A stretch of 64,000 nt of DNA from Nitratireductor kimnyeongensis (GCF_019891395.1 NZ_CP078143.1:3051001-3115000); one strand, 5' to 3'. Counted from the stretch's first letter, positions 1-9,382 are shown. The notes: generated by a model from the letters alone, not told the origin. Made by a program: numbers and translations.

Positions 1-109
1 TCTCCGTGAGCACCAGTTGGTCTCCCGACTTCAAGCCTTTCCGATCAAGCACCTCCTTCGGAAGGATGACACCTTCCGAATTGCCGATCTTGCGAATGGT
101 CACCTTCAT
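1..109 (-). CDS. AbrB/MazE/SpoVT-type antitoxin, N-terminal part (cut by window edge)
   Basis: The minus strand encodes 36 residues beginning MKVTIRKIGNSEGVILPKEV, the swapped-hairpin AbrB/MazE DNA-binding fold with the family's IGNS..VILPK pattern. The reading frame runs off the left edge, so the C-terminus and any toxin gene lie outside the window. A GGAG Shine-Dalgarno lies about 9 bases before the ATG, and a near-perfect palindrome sits just upstream. Antitoxins of this family bind their own promoter and neutralise a toxin encoded directly downstream, often a Doc/Fic or PIN type. The toxin partner is inferred, not seen. An isolated AbrB-like regulator is the alternative. Confidence 0.8.
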   Translation of the reverse strand, partial: MKVTIRKIGNSEGVILPKEVLDRKGLKSGDQLVLTE

Positions 110-125
110 GGCTTTGGCTCCGTCT

Positions 126-145
126 GTTATACCTTAAGTTATAAC
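126..145. promoter_or_regulatory. Near-perfect palindrome upstream of the antitoxin gene (probable autoregulatory operator)
   Basis: GTTATACCTTAAGTTATAAC matches its own reverse complement at 18 of 20 positions and is centred on CTTAAG. It ends 16 bases before the antitoxin start. It stands out as AT-rich in GC-rich sequence. AbrB/MazE antitoxins usually bind palindromes overlapping their own promoter, so this is the likely operator. The TATAAC half could also serve as a -10 element. Confidence 0.6.
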
Positions 146-174
146 ATGGCGCCGTCCATTTCAAGATCAGGGCG

Positions 175-2301
175 TCAGCCTGCTTTCAGCAATCGGTCGA
201 GCAGTTTTTCGGCGGCTTCGGGAATGACCGTTCCGGGCGGGAAGATTTCGGCAGCACCGGCCTCGCGCACCGCCTCGAAATCATCGGGTGGAATGACGCC
301 GCCAGCGACAAGAAGAATGTCGCCATGGCCGCGCTTTTCCAGCGCTTCCTTCAGTTCGGGAATGAGGGTCAGGTGACCGGCTGCGAGCGAGGAGGCACCG
401 ACGATCTGGACGTCGTTGGCGATGGCAAGCTCTGCGACTTCCTCCGGTGTCTGGAACATTGCACCGACCGTGACCTCGAAACCGAGGTCGCCAAAGGCGG
501 TGGCAATGACCTTCTGGCCGCGATCATGCCCGTCCTGACCGATCTTGGCGATGAGGATGCGCGGGGCGGCTCCGGTCTTCTTGCGGAATTTTTCCACCTT
601 CTGCTGCGCCTGTTCAAAGGCGGTGAGGTCGCCCACCTCCTTGCGGTAGACGCCCGAAATGGTGCGGATTTCGGCCACATGACGGCCAAAGGCCTTTTCA
701 AGCGCCGAGGAGATTTCACCCACCGTCGCGTTGGCGCGAGCAGCGCGCACGGCGAATTCGAGCAGGTTTTCGTTTCCGGCGGCGGCGTTTGTCAGAGCTT
801 CCAGCGCGCTTTCTGTCTCGGCCACGTCGCGTGTGCCCTTGAGCTGTTGCAGCTTGGCAAGCTGGCGGGCGCGAACCTCGGCATTGTCGACCTTCAAAAC
901 GTCGACCTTGGTGTCGCGGTCGGGCTGGAAGCGGTTGACGCCGACCACTGTCTGCTCGCCGGAATCGATGCGCGCCTGGGTGCGGGCTGCGGCCTCCTCG
1001 ATACGCATTTTCGGCACGCCTTTTTCGATGGCTGCCGCCATGCCACCGAGGCTTTCCACCTCCTCGATGTGCTTGAGCGCACGATGGGCGAGATCGTGGG
1101 TGAGGCGTTCGACGAAATGGGAACCGCCCCATGGGTCGATCATGCGGGTCGTGCCGGATTCAAGTTGCAGGATGAGCTGCGTGTTGCGGGCAATGCGCGC
1201 GGAATGATCGGTCGGAAGCGCCAGCGCCTCATCGAACGCGTTGGTGTGCAAAGACTGGGTGTGGCCCTGGGTCGCGGCCATCGCCTCGACCATGGTGCGC
1301 ACGATGTTGTTGTAGGGATCCTGCGCCGTCAGCGACCAGCCGGAGGTCTGGCAATGGGTGCGCAGCGAGAGCGAGCGCTCGTTCTTCGGCGCGAAACTCT
1401 TTTGAAGAAGTGTCGCCCAGAGAAGGCGCGCGGCGCGCATCTTGGCCACTTCCATGAAGAAGTTCATGCCGATGGCCCAGAAGAAGGAAAGGCGCGGTGC
1501 GAAACGGTCGATGTCGAGCCCGGCGGCGATGCCGGCGCGGGCATATTCGATGCCGTCGGCAATGGTGTAGGCAAGCTCCAGATCCGCCGTCGCGCCGGCT
1601 TCCTGCATGTGGTAGCCGGAAATCGAGATGGAGTTGAATTTCGGCATGTTCTCCGCCGTATAGGAGAAAATGTCCGAAATGATCCGCATGGACGGCTTGG
1701 GCGGGTAGATATAGGTGTTTCGGACCATGAACTCCTTCAGAATGTCGTTCTGAATGGTGCCCGAAAGGTCTTTCTGAGCGACACCCTGTTCTTCCGCCGC
1801 GACGATGTAGAGCGCCATGATGGGCAGAACAGCGCCATTCATGGTCATCGACACGCTCATCTTGTCGAGCGGAATGCCATCAAAAAGCTGGCGCATGTCG
1901 AGAATGGAATCGATGGCCACACCGGCCATACCCACATCGCCGGCCACGCGCGGGTGGTCGCTGTCATAGCCGCGGTGGGTGGCGAGGTCGAAGGCGACCG
2001 AGAGGCCTTTTTGCCCGGCGGCCAGATTGCGCCGGTAGAAGGCGTTGGATTCCTCTGCCGTGGAGAACCCGGCATACTGCCGGATCGTCCAGGGCCGGCG
2101 CGCATACATGGTGGGGTAGGGGCCGCGAATGAAGGGCGCGGCGCCCGGATAGGTGTCGAGAAAGCGCAGTCCCTTCAGATCATTCTCTGCATAAAAGGAC
2201 TTGATCTCGATGCCCTCGGGCGTCGCCGTGGGCGGTGTCTCAGATGGGAGAGGCGACGTTTCCGGATTCGACCAGCCGATGCTGGCAAAATCCGGGATCA
2301 T
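175..2301 (-). CDS. scpA: Methylmalonyl-CoA mutase, large (catalytic) subunit
   Basis: Catalyses the adenosylcobalamin-dependent interconversion of (R)-methylmalonyl-CoA and succinyl-CoA, which feeds propionyl-CoA carbon into the TCA cycle. The 708-residue protein has the normal length: an N-terminal substrate-binding TIM barrel (about residues 50-540) and a C-terminal cobalamin-binding domain. The lower-axial-ligand motif DGHDRG (DxHxxG) is at residues 590-595, so the protein should be catalytically competent. The start overlaps the stop of the small-subunit gene by 4 bases (ATGA), indicating translational coupling in a two-gene operon. Neither the G-protein chaperone MeaB nor methylmalonyl-CoA epimerase lies next to it. 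Family assignment is firm. Confidence 0.96.
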   Translation of the reverse strand: MIPDFASIGWSNPETSPLPSETPPTATPEGIEIKSFYAENDLKGLRFLDTYPGAAPFIRGPYPTMYARRPWTIRQYAGFSTAEESNAFYRRNLAAGQKGLSVAFDLATHRGYDSDHPRVAGDVGMAGVAIDSILDMRQLFDGIPLDKMSVSMTMNGAVLPIMALYIVAAEEQGVAQKDLSGTIQNDILKEFMVRNTYIYPPKPSMRIISDIFSYTAENMPKFNSISISGYHMQEAGATADLELAYTIADGIEYARAGIAAGLDIDRFAPRLSFFWAIGMNFFMEVAKMRAARLLWATLLQKSFAPKNERSLSLRTHCQTSGWSLTAQDPYNNIVRTMVEAMAATQGHTQSLHTNAFDEALALPTDHSARIARNTQLILQLESGTTRMIDPWGGSHFVERLTHDLAHRALKHIEEVESLGGMAAAIEKGVPKMRIEEAAARTQARIDSGEQTVVGVNRFQPDRDTKVDVLKVDNAEVRARQLAKLQQLKGTRDVAETESALEALTNAAAGNENLLEFAVRAARANATVGEISSALEKAFGRHVAEIRTISGVYRKEVGDLTAFEQAQQKVEKFRKKTGAAPRILIAKIGQDGHDRGQKVIATAFGDLGFEVTVGAMFQTPEEVAELAIANDVQIVGASSLAAGHLTLIPELKEALEKRGHGDILLVAGGVIPPDDFEAVREAGAAEIFPPGTVIPEAAEKLLDRLLKAG

Positions 2302-3740
2302 GCGATGCCTCCTCCGGTTTCATCGAGACGCTGGGCCAGAAGCGGCTGACAGCGCACGGCTGCCGTTTCTCCCGAGAAGTCGGGCGATTGTGCATCCAGT
2401 GTCTTCACAGGACGCTCTTCGGCGGCTGGGTAGATCGTGGTGCCCACAATGGCTTTCTTGCCGTCATTGATGCGCTGTTCGCGGCGCTCGCGCATGTCCA
2501 GGACACGTTCCTGAATGTGACCGTTCATCAGGCTGCGCAACACACCGCCCTCGCTTTCGATGCGGCGGAACTCGTCCCAGGCCTTTTCGCAAAGAGCTGC
2601 TGTGAGTGTTTCCATCCCGCCGGCACCGGCCGCCGGGTCGATGATCAGGTCGAGATGGCTTTCGCCGGACAGGATGAGCTGCGTGTTGCGGGCAAGCCGT
2701 CTTGCATCTTCGTTCGGCAGACCGTGAACGATGGTGTGCGGCAGGACCGAAAGCGAATCGGCACCGCCAACAGCGGCGGCAAATGCGGCGATGGTGGTGC
2801 GCAGCGTGTTGGTTTCCGGATCCTTCGCCGTCATCATCCGGTAGGAGGTTTCGGCGTGGATCGTGGCGAGCGAAGGCTCGATGGAGCAGGTCTCCTGCAC
2901 GCGGGCCCAAAGGCGGCGCAAGGCCCTGATCTTGGCAATCGACAGGAACTGGTCCTGATCGACGCAGAGCGAAAAGCCGATATGCGGTGCGGCATAGACC
3001 AGCGGCTGTCGGGCCTGCTCGAACATGCGCATATGCGAGACGGCAGAGGCCAGCATGATGCCGAGTTCCTGCGCTTCGGAGGCGCCGGAATTGTGGAACA
3101 CGCGGCCATCGCCCTCAAGCAGAATGCCGGGCAGATCCATGGCAAAGAAACCTGCGAAGGATTGTGGCATGGACGCTTCCAGCGCCTCGATCGACATGCG
3201 CAGCTTTCCGGTGCCCGCAAAGGTGGCCGCCGGCGAAATGCCGAAGGACAGCGTCATGGCGGCGGGGTTGATGCGGCGCTCGGTAAAGATCTGCGTCAGC
3301 CAGTCGACGATGGCGCGGCTGCTGGGATTGGCATCCATGCGCAGGTAGAGCCCCTGAAGGTCGATGCCGTCGAGCGCCTTGGCAACTGCTTCGGGTGTGG
3401 CAGGGAGGCCGTAGCCATAAGCGTTGGGTGCACCCTCGAAAACGAGGGCAAGGCCGGAAGCGCCCTGAGCGATGTCTTCCTTTGCCTGACGGTTCGCGCG
3501 AACCGGGTCGGGATCATCCATACGCTGGACTGCTGCCCAGCCGGACTTGTCGCGGCCACGGGCAAGCGGCTTCGCGTCCTGCATGCGCTCGTAAAGCGCA
3601 CGCATGGAGATGTTGTCATCGGTCTGCCAGGAGAGCGCTTCAGGGCCAGCCTCCCCCTTCAGGGATTCGATCACGAGATCGCGCCAGCGCTCCTGGTCGA
3701 TCTGCGGAAACGTTACTTTTTTGAGGATCGCGCGATCCAT
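2298..3740 (-). CDS. mutA: Methylmalonyl-CoA mutase, small (beta) subunit
   Basis: About 480 residues homologous to the TIM-barrel half of methylmalonyl-CoA mutase. It pairs with the downstream catalytic subunit as a structural partner. There is no C-terminal cobalamin domain and no DxHxxG motif, so it cannot bind B12; many small subunits elsewhere are longer because they keep a degenerate cobalamin domain. Start choice: GGAGG at 3745-3749 leaves one base before the ATG at 3743 and four before the ATG at 3740, so 3740 is preferred. A TTG at 3752 would overlap the ribosome site and is unlikely. The 255 bases upstream separate it from a divergent ATPase gene and should carry both promoters. Confidence 0.93.
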   Translation of the reverse strand: MDRAILKKVTFPQIDQERWRDLVIESLKGEAGPEALSWQTDDNISMRALYERMQDAKPLARGRDKSGWAAVQRMDDPDPVRANRQAKEDIAQGASGLALVFEGAPNAYGYGLPATPEAVAKALDGIDLQGLYLRMDANPSSRAIVDWLTQIFTERRINPAAMTLSFGISPAATFAGTGKLRMSIEALEASMPQSFAGFFAMDLPGILLEGDGRVFHNSGASEAQELGIMLASAVSHMRMFEQARQPLVYAAPHIGFSLCVDQDQFLSIAKIRALRRLWARVQETCSIEPSLATIHAETSYRMMTAKDPETNTLRTTIAAFAAAVGGADSLSVLPHTIVHGLPNEDARRLARNTQLILSGESHLDLIIDPAAGAGGMETLTAALCEKAWDEFRRIESEGGVLRSLMNGHIQERVLDMRERREQRINDGKKAIVGTTIYPAAEERPVKTLDAQSPDFSGETAAVRCQPLLAQRLDETGGGIA

Positions 3741-3995
3741 CATGCCTCCCAATTCGCCGTCGGTCGGAACGCCCTGCCGATAGGGCAGAAATTCCAGGCA
3801 ACCACTGTGTCTTTCGGGACAAGTTTAGGACGCGATAGATGACGCCGCAATGCACAATAGGCCGAATAGCCGGCTAGCGTTGCAGGAAAGCCGCGCTTTA
3901 CTTCACGCACACAACGGCGTTGAGACTTTCTGCGAGGCTGACTATACCGGAGAACCACGAAATTCAGCGGGACCGGCGAGCGAGGCAGACTGCAA

Positions 3996-5555
3996 ATGGC
4001 GGAAGACAGCATTTTTCTGGGGGCCAGCCGGCATCCCGACGACAGCTACCAGAAGGCCGAAAGCCTACTGCTCAAATATGCCAACCGACATGGCCTTGTG
4101 ACCGGTGCGACCGGTACCGGTAAGACCGTCACTCTGCAGATCTTGACGGAAGGCTTCTCCAACGCGGGCGTTCCGGTCTTCTGCGCGGATGTGAAAGGCG
4201 ATCTGTCCGGTATCGCGATGATGGGTGAGGAAAAGGATTTTCTGACCAAGCGTGCCGATACGATCAAGCTGGATCCTTACGAGTTTCAGGAGTTTCCTGT
4301 AATTTTCTGGGATCTGTTCGGTCAGAAGGGGCACCCGATCCGCACAACCATTTCCGAAATGGGCCCGCTGCTTCTGTCGCGACTGATGAATCTCACCGAT
4401 GCGCAGGAAGGTGTGCTCAACATCGCTTTCCGCATTGCCGATGAGGAAGGTCTCCTGCTTCTGGACATGAAGGATCTGCAGGCGCTTCTCGTTCATGTCG
4501 CGGACCGTGCCGACGAGATCGGCACGCGCTATGGCAATGTTTCGAAACAGTCGGTGGGGGCGATCCAGCGGACATTGCTCGTGCTGGAGCAACAGGGTGC
4601 GAATTTCTTCTTTGGCGAGCCCGCGCTGAAGATCAGTGACATCATGCGTACCACGCCGGATGGCCGCGGTGCGATCAACGTGCTTGCGGCCGACAAGCTG
4701 ATGATGAACCCGCGCCTCTATGCCACTTTCCTTTTGTGGCTCTTGTCCGAACTGTTCGAGGAGCTGCCTGAAGTTGGAGATCCGGACCGGCCGCGGCTCG
4801 TTTTCTTTTTCGATGAGGCACATCTGCTTTTCGATGAAGCACCGAAGATCCTGGTCGACCGCGTGGAGCAGGTGGTGCGGCTTATTCGATCCAAGGGGGT
4901 TGGCGTTTATTTCGTGACGCAGAACCCTCTGGACGTGCCCGAAACCGTGTTGAGCCAGCTCGGCAACCGCATCCAGCATGCGCTGCGCGCCTATACACCG
5001 CGCGAACAGAAAGCCGTGAAGACCGCCGCCGACACGTTCAGACCCAATCCTGAATTCGACTGTTTCGAAGCAATCACCAAGCTCGGTGTGGGCGAAGCGC
5101 TGGTTTCCACGCTGGAATCAAAGGGCGTTCCGGCAATGGTGCAGCGGACGCTGATCCGGCCACCGGCATCCAGACTGGGGCCGATCACGGATGCCGAGCG
5201 TGACACGATTTTGAAGGCGAGCCCGGTCTACGGTCAGTACGATGAGAGCGTTGATCGCGAATCGGCCTTCGAAATTCTGCAGAAGAAGGCGGAAGACAAG
5301 GCCAAGGCCGAAGCCGAAGCGCTGAAGGCAGAAGAGGCCGGTGAGGCAGAGGAACGCTCGCGCTGGTCGTTGCCCGATTTCGGCAGCAGCGGATCCAAGA
5401 CCACCACGACGCGCAAGACGACCACGCGGCAGCGCACGTCGAACCGTCAGTCGGTCAGCGAAGCGGCTTTGAAATCCGTGGTGCGATCGGTGGGAACCTC
5501 GCTCGGCCGGGCATTGGTGCGCGGCATTCTGGGGAGTTTGAAAAAGGGGCGCTGA
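3996..5555 (+). CDS. HerA/FtsK-related ATPase, DUF853 family
   Basis: A 519-residue P-loop ATPase of the HerA-like DUF853 family. Walker A GATGTGKT lies at residues 37-44, and a hydrophobic Walker B strand ending in DEAH lies at about 268-275. The core ends near residue 430. A charged K/E/A-rich segment (about 420-450) and an S/T/R/K-rich tail with many TTT..R repeats follow, a typical low-complexity extension here. HerA relatives translocate DNA, but the cellular role of DUF853 is not established. No NurA-like nuclease lies beside it, so a HerA-NurA repair pair is not supported. The stop codon sits inside a hairpin (see 5546-5562). Confidence 0.88.
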   Translation: MAEDSIFLGASRHPDDSYQKAESLLLKYANRHGLVTGATGTGKTVTLQILTEGFSNAGVPVFCADVKGDLSGIAMMGEEKDFLTKRADTIKLDPYEFQEFPVIFWDLFGQKGHPIRTTISEMGPLLLSRLMNLTDAQEGVLNIAFRIADEEGLLLLDMKDLQALLVHVADRADEIGTRYGNVSKQSVGAIQRTLLVLEQQGANFFFGEPALKISDIMRTTPDGRGAINVLAADKLMMNPRLYATFLLWLLSELFEELPEVGDPDRPRLVFFFDEAHLLFDEAPKILVDRVEQVVRLIRSKGVGVYFVTQNPLDVPETVLSQLGNRIQHALRAYTPREQKAVKTAADTFRPNPEFDCFEAITKLGVGEALVSTLESKGVPAMVQRTLIRPPASRLGPITDAERDTILKASPVYGQYDESVDRESAFEILQKKAEDKAKAEAEALKAEEAGEAEERSRWSLPDFGSSGSKTTTTRKTTTRQRTSNRQSVSEAALKSVVRSVGTSLGRALVRGILGSLKKGR

Positions 5556-5562
5556 GCGCCCC
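5546..5562 (-). terminator. GC hairpin over the DUF853 stop codon, oriented as a minus-strand terminator
   Basis: GGGGCGC / GCGCCCC form a perfect 7-bp stem whose 3-base loop is the TGA stop codon of the upstream gene. Five A residues precede it on the plus strand, so on the minus strand the stem is followed by TTTTT, the order of an intrinsic terminator for leftward transcripts. On the plus strand it has no U tract. It could be a backup for leftward transcripts from the L,D-transpeptidase gene. Confidence 0.5.
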
Positions 5563-5598
5563 CTCAACCGCCGCGGCAGATACAGTTCGGAGAGACCG

Positions 5599-5829
5599 TT
5601 GTTTCGATCATTTGTCGCGCTGGCCCTTCTTGGATTGGCCGGTTTGTTCGCCTGTCTTTACTATTCCCAATATTTCATATGGCGCGACTGTTTCAATGAA
5701 ATGGGCCGGTGCCACGATGCTGAAACAGGTGTCGTGTATCACGAGCAAGCCGGAGCCGCATGGCTCTTGCTCGTGATCCTCACATTGGGGGTGGCGCTGT
5801 TCCTCGCCTGGCGATCGATAAAGCGATGA
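5599..5829 (+). CDS. Small two-helix membrane protein of unknown function
   Basis: A 76-residue protein with two hydrophobic helices (about residues 5-22 and 53-70). They flank a polar loop with two cysteines (C31 and C38) that could form a disulfide if the loop is periplasmic. The start is TTG, preceded by GGAGAG at suitable spacing. It lies 43 bases after the DUF853 ATPase gene in the same direction, so co-transcription is possible. I recognise no family. The hydrophobicity pattern and ribosome site support a real gene. Confidence 0.6.
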   Translation: MFRSFVALALLGLAGLFACLYYSQYFIWRDCFNEMGRCHDAETGVVYHEQAGAAWLLLVILTLGVALFLAWRSIKR

Positions 5830-5857
5830 TTCTCCAGCTGCGAAGCAAACAGGCCTC

Positions 5858-5891
5858 AAAAAAACCGGGCAGCGTGTTGACGCCAGCCCGG
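5858..5891 (-). terminator. Rho-independent terminator of the L,D-transpeptidase gene
   Basis: CCGGGC (5865-5870) and GCCCGG (5886-5891) pair, with an inner GCGT/ACGC stem (5872-5883). Seven A residues at 5858-5864 on the plus strand become a U tract on the minus strand. It lies about 70 bases after the stop of the minus-strand L,D-transpeptidase gene, which it should terminate. Confidence 0.85.
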
Positions 5892-5961
5892 CTTTCCTAT
5901 GGCAGTCCGGGGCGGCGGTGGTCCGCCCCTTCTCATGCTTGAACCTGACGAAAGCCTCGCG

Positions 5962-6708
5962 TCAGACTGTGCGCAGGCCGGAGGTCACGAGGATCGGCGA
6001 ACCGTCCGGGACGCGGTTGTAGAGATCAATCACGTCCTGGTTGATCATGCGCACGCAACCGGAAGAGACCGATTTGCCGATGGTCCACCATTCCGGCGAG
6101 CCGTGAACGCGGTAGAGCGTGTCCTTGCCGTCCTCGAAGATGTAGAGCGCGCGTGCGCCAAGCGGATTGGAAACGCCAGGCTGCATGCCTCCGATCCACT
6201 TGTCGTTGGCCTTGTCGTATTCCGCGCGGTATTTTTCGAGCTCGGGTTGACGGTCGATCATTTCTGCCGGCGGGAACCAGCGCGGCCATTGCTGCTTGTA
6301 CTTGATTTCGGCGCGGCCTGCCCATTCGAACCCAGCGCGGCCAAGGCCAACACCGTAGCGCATGGCGCGTCCGCGCTCGCGCACGAGGTAGAGAAAGTGG
6401 TTCGAGGTGTCGACTATGATCGTACCGGGGCGCTCTCCAGTTGGGTCGGCGACTTCCTGGCGATAATAACGCGGGTTGATCTTTTCGATCGGCACAGCGG
6501 GAATGTCGTATCCGGCGTCCGTGACCGCCCCATACATGGAGCTGTACTGCATCGGACCGGGCTCAGGCTCGGGCCGAGGCGCCACGCTGGGCGTATCGCC
6601 GGAGCTGCTGACACATGCGGACAGGCCTAGCGACGCGGCACCAGCAGCGCTGATGGACAAAAAGCGGCGCCGGTTGAGAGATCGTGCGGCAATGGGAGAA
6701 TTGGACAT
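5962..6708 (-). CDS. L,D-transpeptidase (YkuD family) with Tat-type lipoprotein signal
   Basis: A 248-residue enzyme that cross-links peptidoglycan through 3-3 bridges or attaches proteins to it. The N-terminus carries a twin-arginine motif (RRRFLS, residues 13-18), a hydrophobic stretch and lipobox LSAC with C32. It is therefore predicted to be a lipoprotein exported in folded form. The YkuD active site is present: HG at 202 and SSGCVRM with nucleophile C218. The reading frame is open further upstream, but the Tat signal begins directly after the ATG at 6708, which makes this the natural start. The 240-base leader contains two short hairpins (6754-6768 and 6780-6795). It is a single gene with its own terminator. 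Confidence 0.92.
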   Translation of the reverse strand: MSNSPIAARSLNRRRFLSISAAGAASLGLSACVSSSGDTPSVAPRPEPEPGPMQYSSMYGAVTDAGYDIPAVPIEKINPRYYRQEVADPTGERPGTIIVDTSNHFLYLVRERGRAMRYGVGLGRAGFEWAGRAEIKYKQQWPRWFPPAEMIDRQPELEKYRAEYDKANDKWIGGMQPGVSNPLGARALYIFEDGKDTLYRVHGSPEWWTIGKSVSSGCVRMINQDVIDLYNRVPDGSPILVTSGLRTV

Positions 6709-6949
6709 GGTTTCTTCGTATACTCGCGTTTCGTCAGGAACGGTGAGTGCGAACATCCATTTTGGATGCTTGCCTCCCTTTGGGGGTAACCCCAAGCTTC
6801 CCTCCCTAGGTTCCGATAAATTACCGGAGTGTGCTTGATAGACCGAGTGAACTCGACTTGAAGGTGAAAAATGCCGCATGCACACAAGTTATCGGAGGAG
6901 TGTGTTATAGATGCATCATAATCACAAGGTCTCGGACGCGGCCCGCTTG

Positions 6950-7606
6950 TTACCCGACGAGACCGTCCAGTGAGGGAAGTATGAGATCGGGCGGGAAGTC
7001 TTCATATTCGTCTGGTTGCCCGGTTCGATTGAGCCAAACGGTGCGGAACCCGAAATTCCGGGCCCCGGCGATATCCCATCGATTCGATGATTGAAAAGAC
7101 ACGGTTTCCGGGTAGAGCCGCCAGGCGTTCGTCACCATCTCGTAAACGCTTTGATCCGTCTTGAAGCGACGGATGGACTCCACCGAGAACACTTCATCGA
7201 GAACGGAATCGAGGGCAGAGGAGCGGACGGCCGATTCTATCATGGCCGGGGACCCGTTCGACAGAATGGCGAGCCGTGCGCCACCGGCCTTGAGCGCCTT
7301 CAGCACCGCCGGCACTTCCTCATAGCAATCCAGCTGCCAGTAGGCATCGAGAAGATCCTGCCTCAGACGCCGATCGATCGAGGGGATCTTTGCGAACGCA
7401 TAATCGAGCGCCCGCTCTGTCATGGTCCAGAAATCCTGATATTGGCCCATGAGCGTGAAAACCCAGGAATATTCCAGCTGCTTTGCCCGCCACAATTCCG
7501 AAAAACGCTGTCCTTCGGGTCCGATTTCGCCGGCGTGACGGCGCACAGCGGCATGGACGTCGAACAGCGTGCCATATGCATCGAAGACGAAAGCTGCGTG
7601 CCGCAT
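6950..7606 (-). CDS. Haloacid dehalogenase, type II (HAD superfamily)
   Basis: A 218-residue HAD hydrolase similar to (S)-2-haloacid dehalogenases. The nucleophile motif DAYGTLFD starts at D9. LSNGS is motif II, and SSNRWDIAGA near the C-terminus matches the S-N-x-x-D motif typical of type II dehalogenases. They hydrolyse 2-haloalkanoic acids to 2-hydroxy acids, but many genome-annotated members act on unknown phosphoesters. The start at 7606 has AAGGAG five bases upstream; an upstream in-frame ATG at 7648 lacks one. It is divergent from the aminotransferase gene, with an inverted repeat between them. Confidence 0.88.
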   Translation of the reverse strand: MRHAAFVFDAYGTLFDVHAAVRRHAGEIGPEGQRFSELWRAKQLEYSWVFTLMGQYQDFWTMTERALDYAFAKIPSIDRRLRQDLLDAYWQLDCYEEVPAVLKALKAGGARLAILSNGSPAMIESAVRSSALDSVLDEVFSVESIRRFKTDQSVYEMVTNAWRLYPETVSFQSSNRWDIAGARNFGFRTVWLNRTGQPDEYEDFPPDLILPSLDGLVG

Positions 7607-7631
7607 GAAGACTCCTTGTTTGTGCTGTCCA

Positions 7632-7660
7632 CTTGACCGCACCTGCAAACGGCGGTCAAG
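7632..7660. promoter_or_regulatory. Inverted repeat in the dehalogenase/aminotransferase divergent region
   Basis: CTTGACCGC (7632-7640) and GCGGTCAAG (7652-7660) are perfect 9-base inverted repeats separated by 11 bases. The lack of a flanking T run and the position between divergent genes favour a dimeric regulator's operator over a terminator. The regulator is unknown. Confidence 0.45.
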
Positions 7661-7801
7661 AAACGTCTACTGGCCTTATCGATAGCGATGCAGGAACGAT
7701 TGACGAAATCCGATAAAGCCATTTCGATGCATGGTACATTGAGTTGAAGAATTCGCATCTCGACGCAGATGCGTCAGGAATCACATGAAGGGAAGTGCAG
7801 C

Positions 7802-8680
7802 ATGACCGTGGTGAGCGAAGTCCAATCGACGACCTGGACCTATGTTGACGGCGATTGGCACGAGGGAAACGTACCGCTCATCGGGCCGCGCAGTCATGCC
7901 ATGTGGCTGGGGTCCACCGTGTTCGATGGTGCACGCTGGTTTGAGAACGTCGCCCCCGATCTTGATCTTCATGCCAGTCGCGTCAACGCCTCGGCAGCCA
8001 ATCTTGGCCTCACACCCAAGGTTTCGGCCGATGAGATCATCGGATTGGCCAGGGATGGTCTGAAGAAGTTCGACGGCAGAACAGCCGTTTATATCCGGCC
8101 CATGTATTGGGGCGAACATGGCGGCTATATGGGTGTTCCCGCCGATCCGGAATCGAGCCGGTTCTGCCTCTGTCTTTATGAAGCGCCAATGCTGGAACCG
8201 ACCGGATTTTCCGTAACCGTTTCCCCATTCCGCCGGCCGACCTTCGAGACCGCACCGACAAACGCCAAGGCCGGCTGCCTCTATCCCAACAATGGCCGGG
8301 CAATCATGGAAGCGCGCAGCCGCGGTTATGACAACGCGCTGGTACTGGACATGCTCGGCAATGTGGCCGAAACCGGAAGCTCCAACATCTTCATGGTCAA
8401 GGATGGCGTGGTCTTCACTCCGGCACCGAACGGTACTTTCCTGTCGGGCATCACCCGTAGCCGCGTCATTGCGCTTCTCCGGGACGCCGGCGTCGAGGTG
8501 GTAGAAAAGACGCTTTCGGTGAAGGACTTCCTGGACGCGGATGAAGTGTTTTCGTCGGGCAATCATTCAAAGATCGTGCCCGTCAGCAAAGTCGAAAACC
8601 AGAATTATCAGGCCGGGCCTGTGGCCAAAAAGGCGCGTGAGCTCTATTGGGAGTGGGCCCATTCCGGGTTGCCCGTCTGA
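7802..8680 (+). CDS. ilvE: Branched-chain amino acid aminotransferase (PLP fold-type IV)
   Basis: A 292-residue class IV aminotransferase. The PLP-binding lysine is K156 in TNAKAGCLYPNN, and the conserved glutamate is E190 in VAETGSSN. Members transfer the amino group between glutamate and leucine, isoleucine or valine, the last step of their synthesis and the first of their breakdown. The family also contains D-amino acid aminotransferases and aminodeoxychorismate lyases, so the substrate is inferred. The ATG at 7802 has AAGGGA at good spacing and is preferred over the upstream ATG at 7769. It is followed about 100 bases later by the superoxide dismutase gene. Confidence 0.85.
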   Translation: MTVVSEVQSTTWTYVDGDWHEGNVPLIGPRSHAMWLGSTVFDGARWFENVAPDLDLHASRVNASAANLGLTPKVSADEIIGLARDGLKKFDGRTAVYIRPMYWGEHGGYMGVPADPESSRFCLCLYEAPMLEPTGFSVTVSPFRRPTFETAPTNAKAGCLYPNNGRAIMEARSRGYDNALVLDMLGNVAETGSSNIFMVKDGVVFTPAPNGTFLSGITRSRVIALLRDAGVEVVEKTLSVKDFLDADEVFSSGNHSKIVPVSKVENQNYQAGPVAKKARELYWEWAHSGLPV

Positions 8681-8782
8681 TACACCGGGAACAATCGGGA
8701 GCGATGGGTATTGTGTCACTAGAGACGCAACCCCATCTGCGTCCTGCAGAATTCAACCACCTGTACGAGGGAGTTTACCACC

Positions 8783-9382
8783 ATGGCTTTTGAACTGCCG
8801 GATCTGCCTTACGATTACGAGGCGCTGCAGCCCTTCATGTCGAAGGAGACGCTGGAATACCACCACGACAAGCACCACAAGGCCTATGTCGACAATGGTA
8901 ACAAGCTTGCTGCAGAAGCAGGCATGGACGGGCTTTCCCTTGAAGAGGTCGTCAAGCAGTCGCACGGCAAGAACGCCGGCCTGTTCAACAATGCTGCCCA
9001 ACACTACAACCACGTCCACTTCTGGAAGTGGATGAAGAAGGATGGTGGCGGCACAAGCCTGCCGGGCGCTCTCTCCAAGGCCATCGACAGCGACCTCGGC
9101 GGCTACGACAAGTTCCGCGCCGACTTCATCAATGCGGGTGCAACGCAGTTCGGCTCCGGCTGGGCCTGGCTCGCCGTCAAGAACGGCAAGCTTGAGATCA
9201 TGAAGACGCCGAACGGTGAGAACCCGCTCATTCATGATGCCAAGCCAATTCTGGGCGTGGATGTGTGGGAGCACTCCTATTACATCGATTACCGCAATGC
9301 GCGCCCGAAATATCTCGAGGCGTTCGTCGACAGCCTGATCAACTGGGATTACGTGCTGGAGCTGTACGAACAGGCTTCGTAG
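8783..9382 (+). CDS. sodB: Superoxide dismutase, Fe type
   Basis: A 199-residue Fe/Mn superoxide dismutase that converts superoxide to oxygen and hydrogen peroxide in the cytoplasm (no signal peptide). Metal ligands by alignment to E. coli FeSOD are H27, H77, D160 and H164 (DVWEH motif). Q73 in FNNAAQ is the active-site glutamine in the position typical of iron enzymes; Mn enzymes have Gly there and supply Gln from the C-terminal domain. This favours iron, though cambialistic use cannot be excluded. GAGGG precedes the ATG, and a strong terminator follows. Confidence 0.95.
   Translation: MAFELPDLPYDYEALQPFMSKETLEYHHDKHHKAYVDNGNKLAAEAGMDGLSLEEVVKQSHGKNAGLFNNAAQHYNHVHFWKWMKKDGGGTSLPGALSKAIDSDLGGYDKFRADFINAGATQFGSGWAWLAVKNGKLEIMKTPNGENPLIHDAKPILGVDVWEHSYYIDYRNARPKYLEAFVDSLINWDYVLELYEQAS

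Noticed and set aside
325..3842. Long open frames on the plus strand across the mutase genes
   Set aside because: They are antisense shadows of scpA and mutA created by high GC content; they have no ribosome sites or recognisable domains, while the minus-strand products are clear mutase subunits.
3996..5555. HerA-NurA repair or phage-defence system
   Set aside because: The ATPase is of the common DUF853 type, and no NurA, Sir2 or other defence partner is adjacent; the neighbour is a small membrane protein.
5931..6630. Plus-strand open frame opposite the L,D-transpeptidase gene
   Set aside because: It is antisense to a gene with clear YkuD active-site motifs and a Tat lipoprotein signal; no independent support.
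6754..6795. Two short hairpins in the L,D-transpeptidase leader as a riboswitch
   Set aside because: Each stem is only six base pairs and there is no known aptamer pattern; at most minor leader structure.
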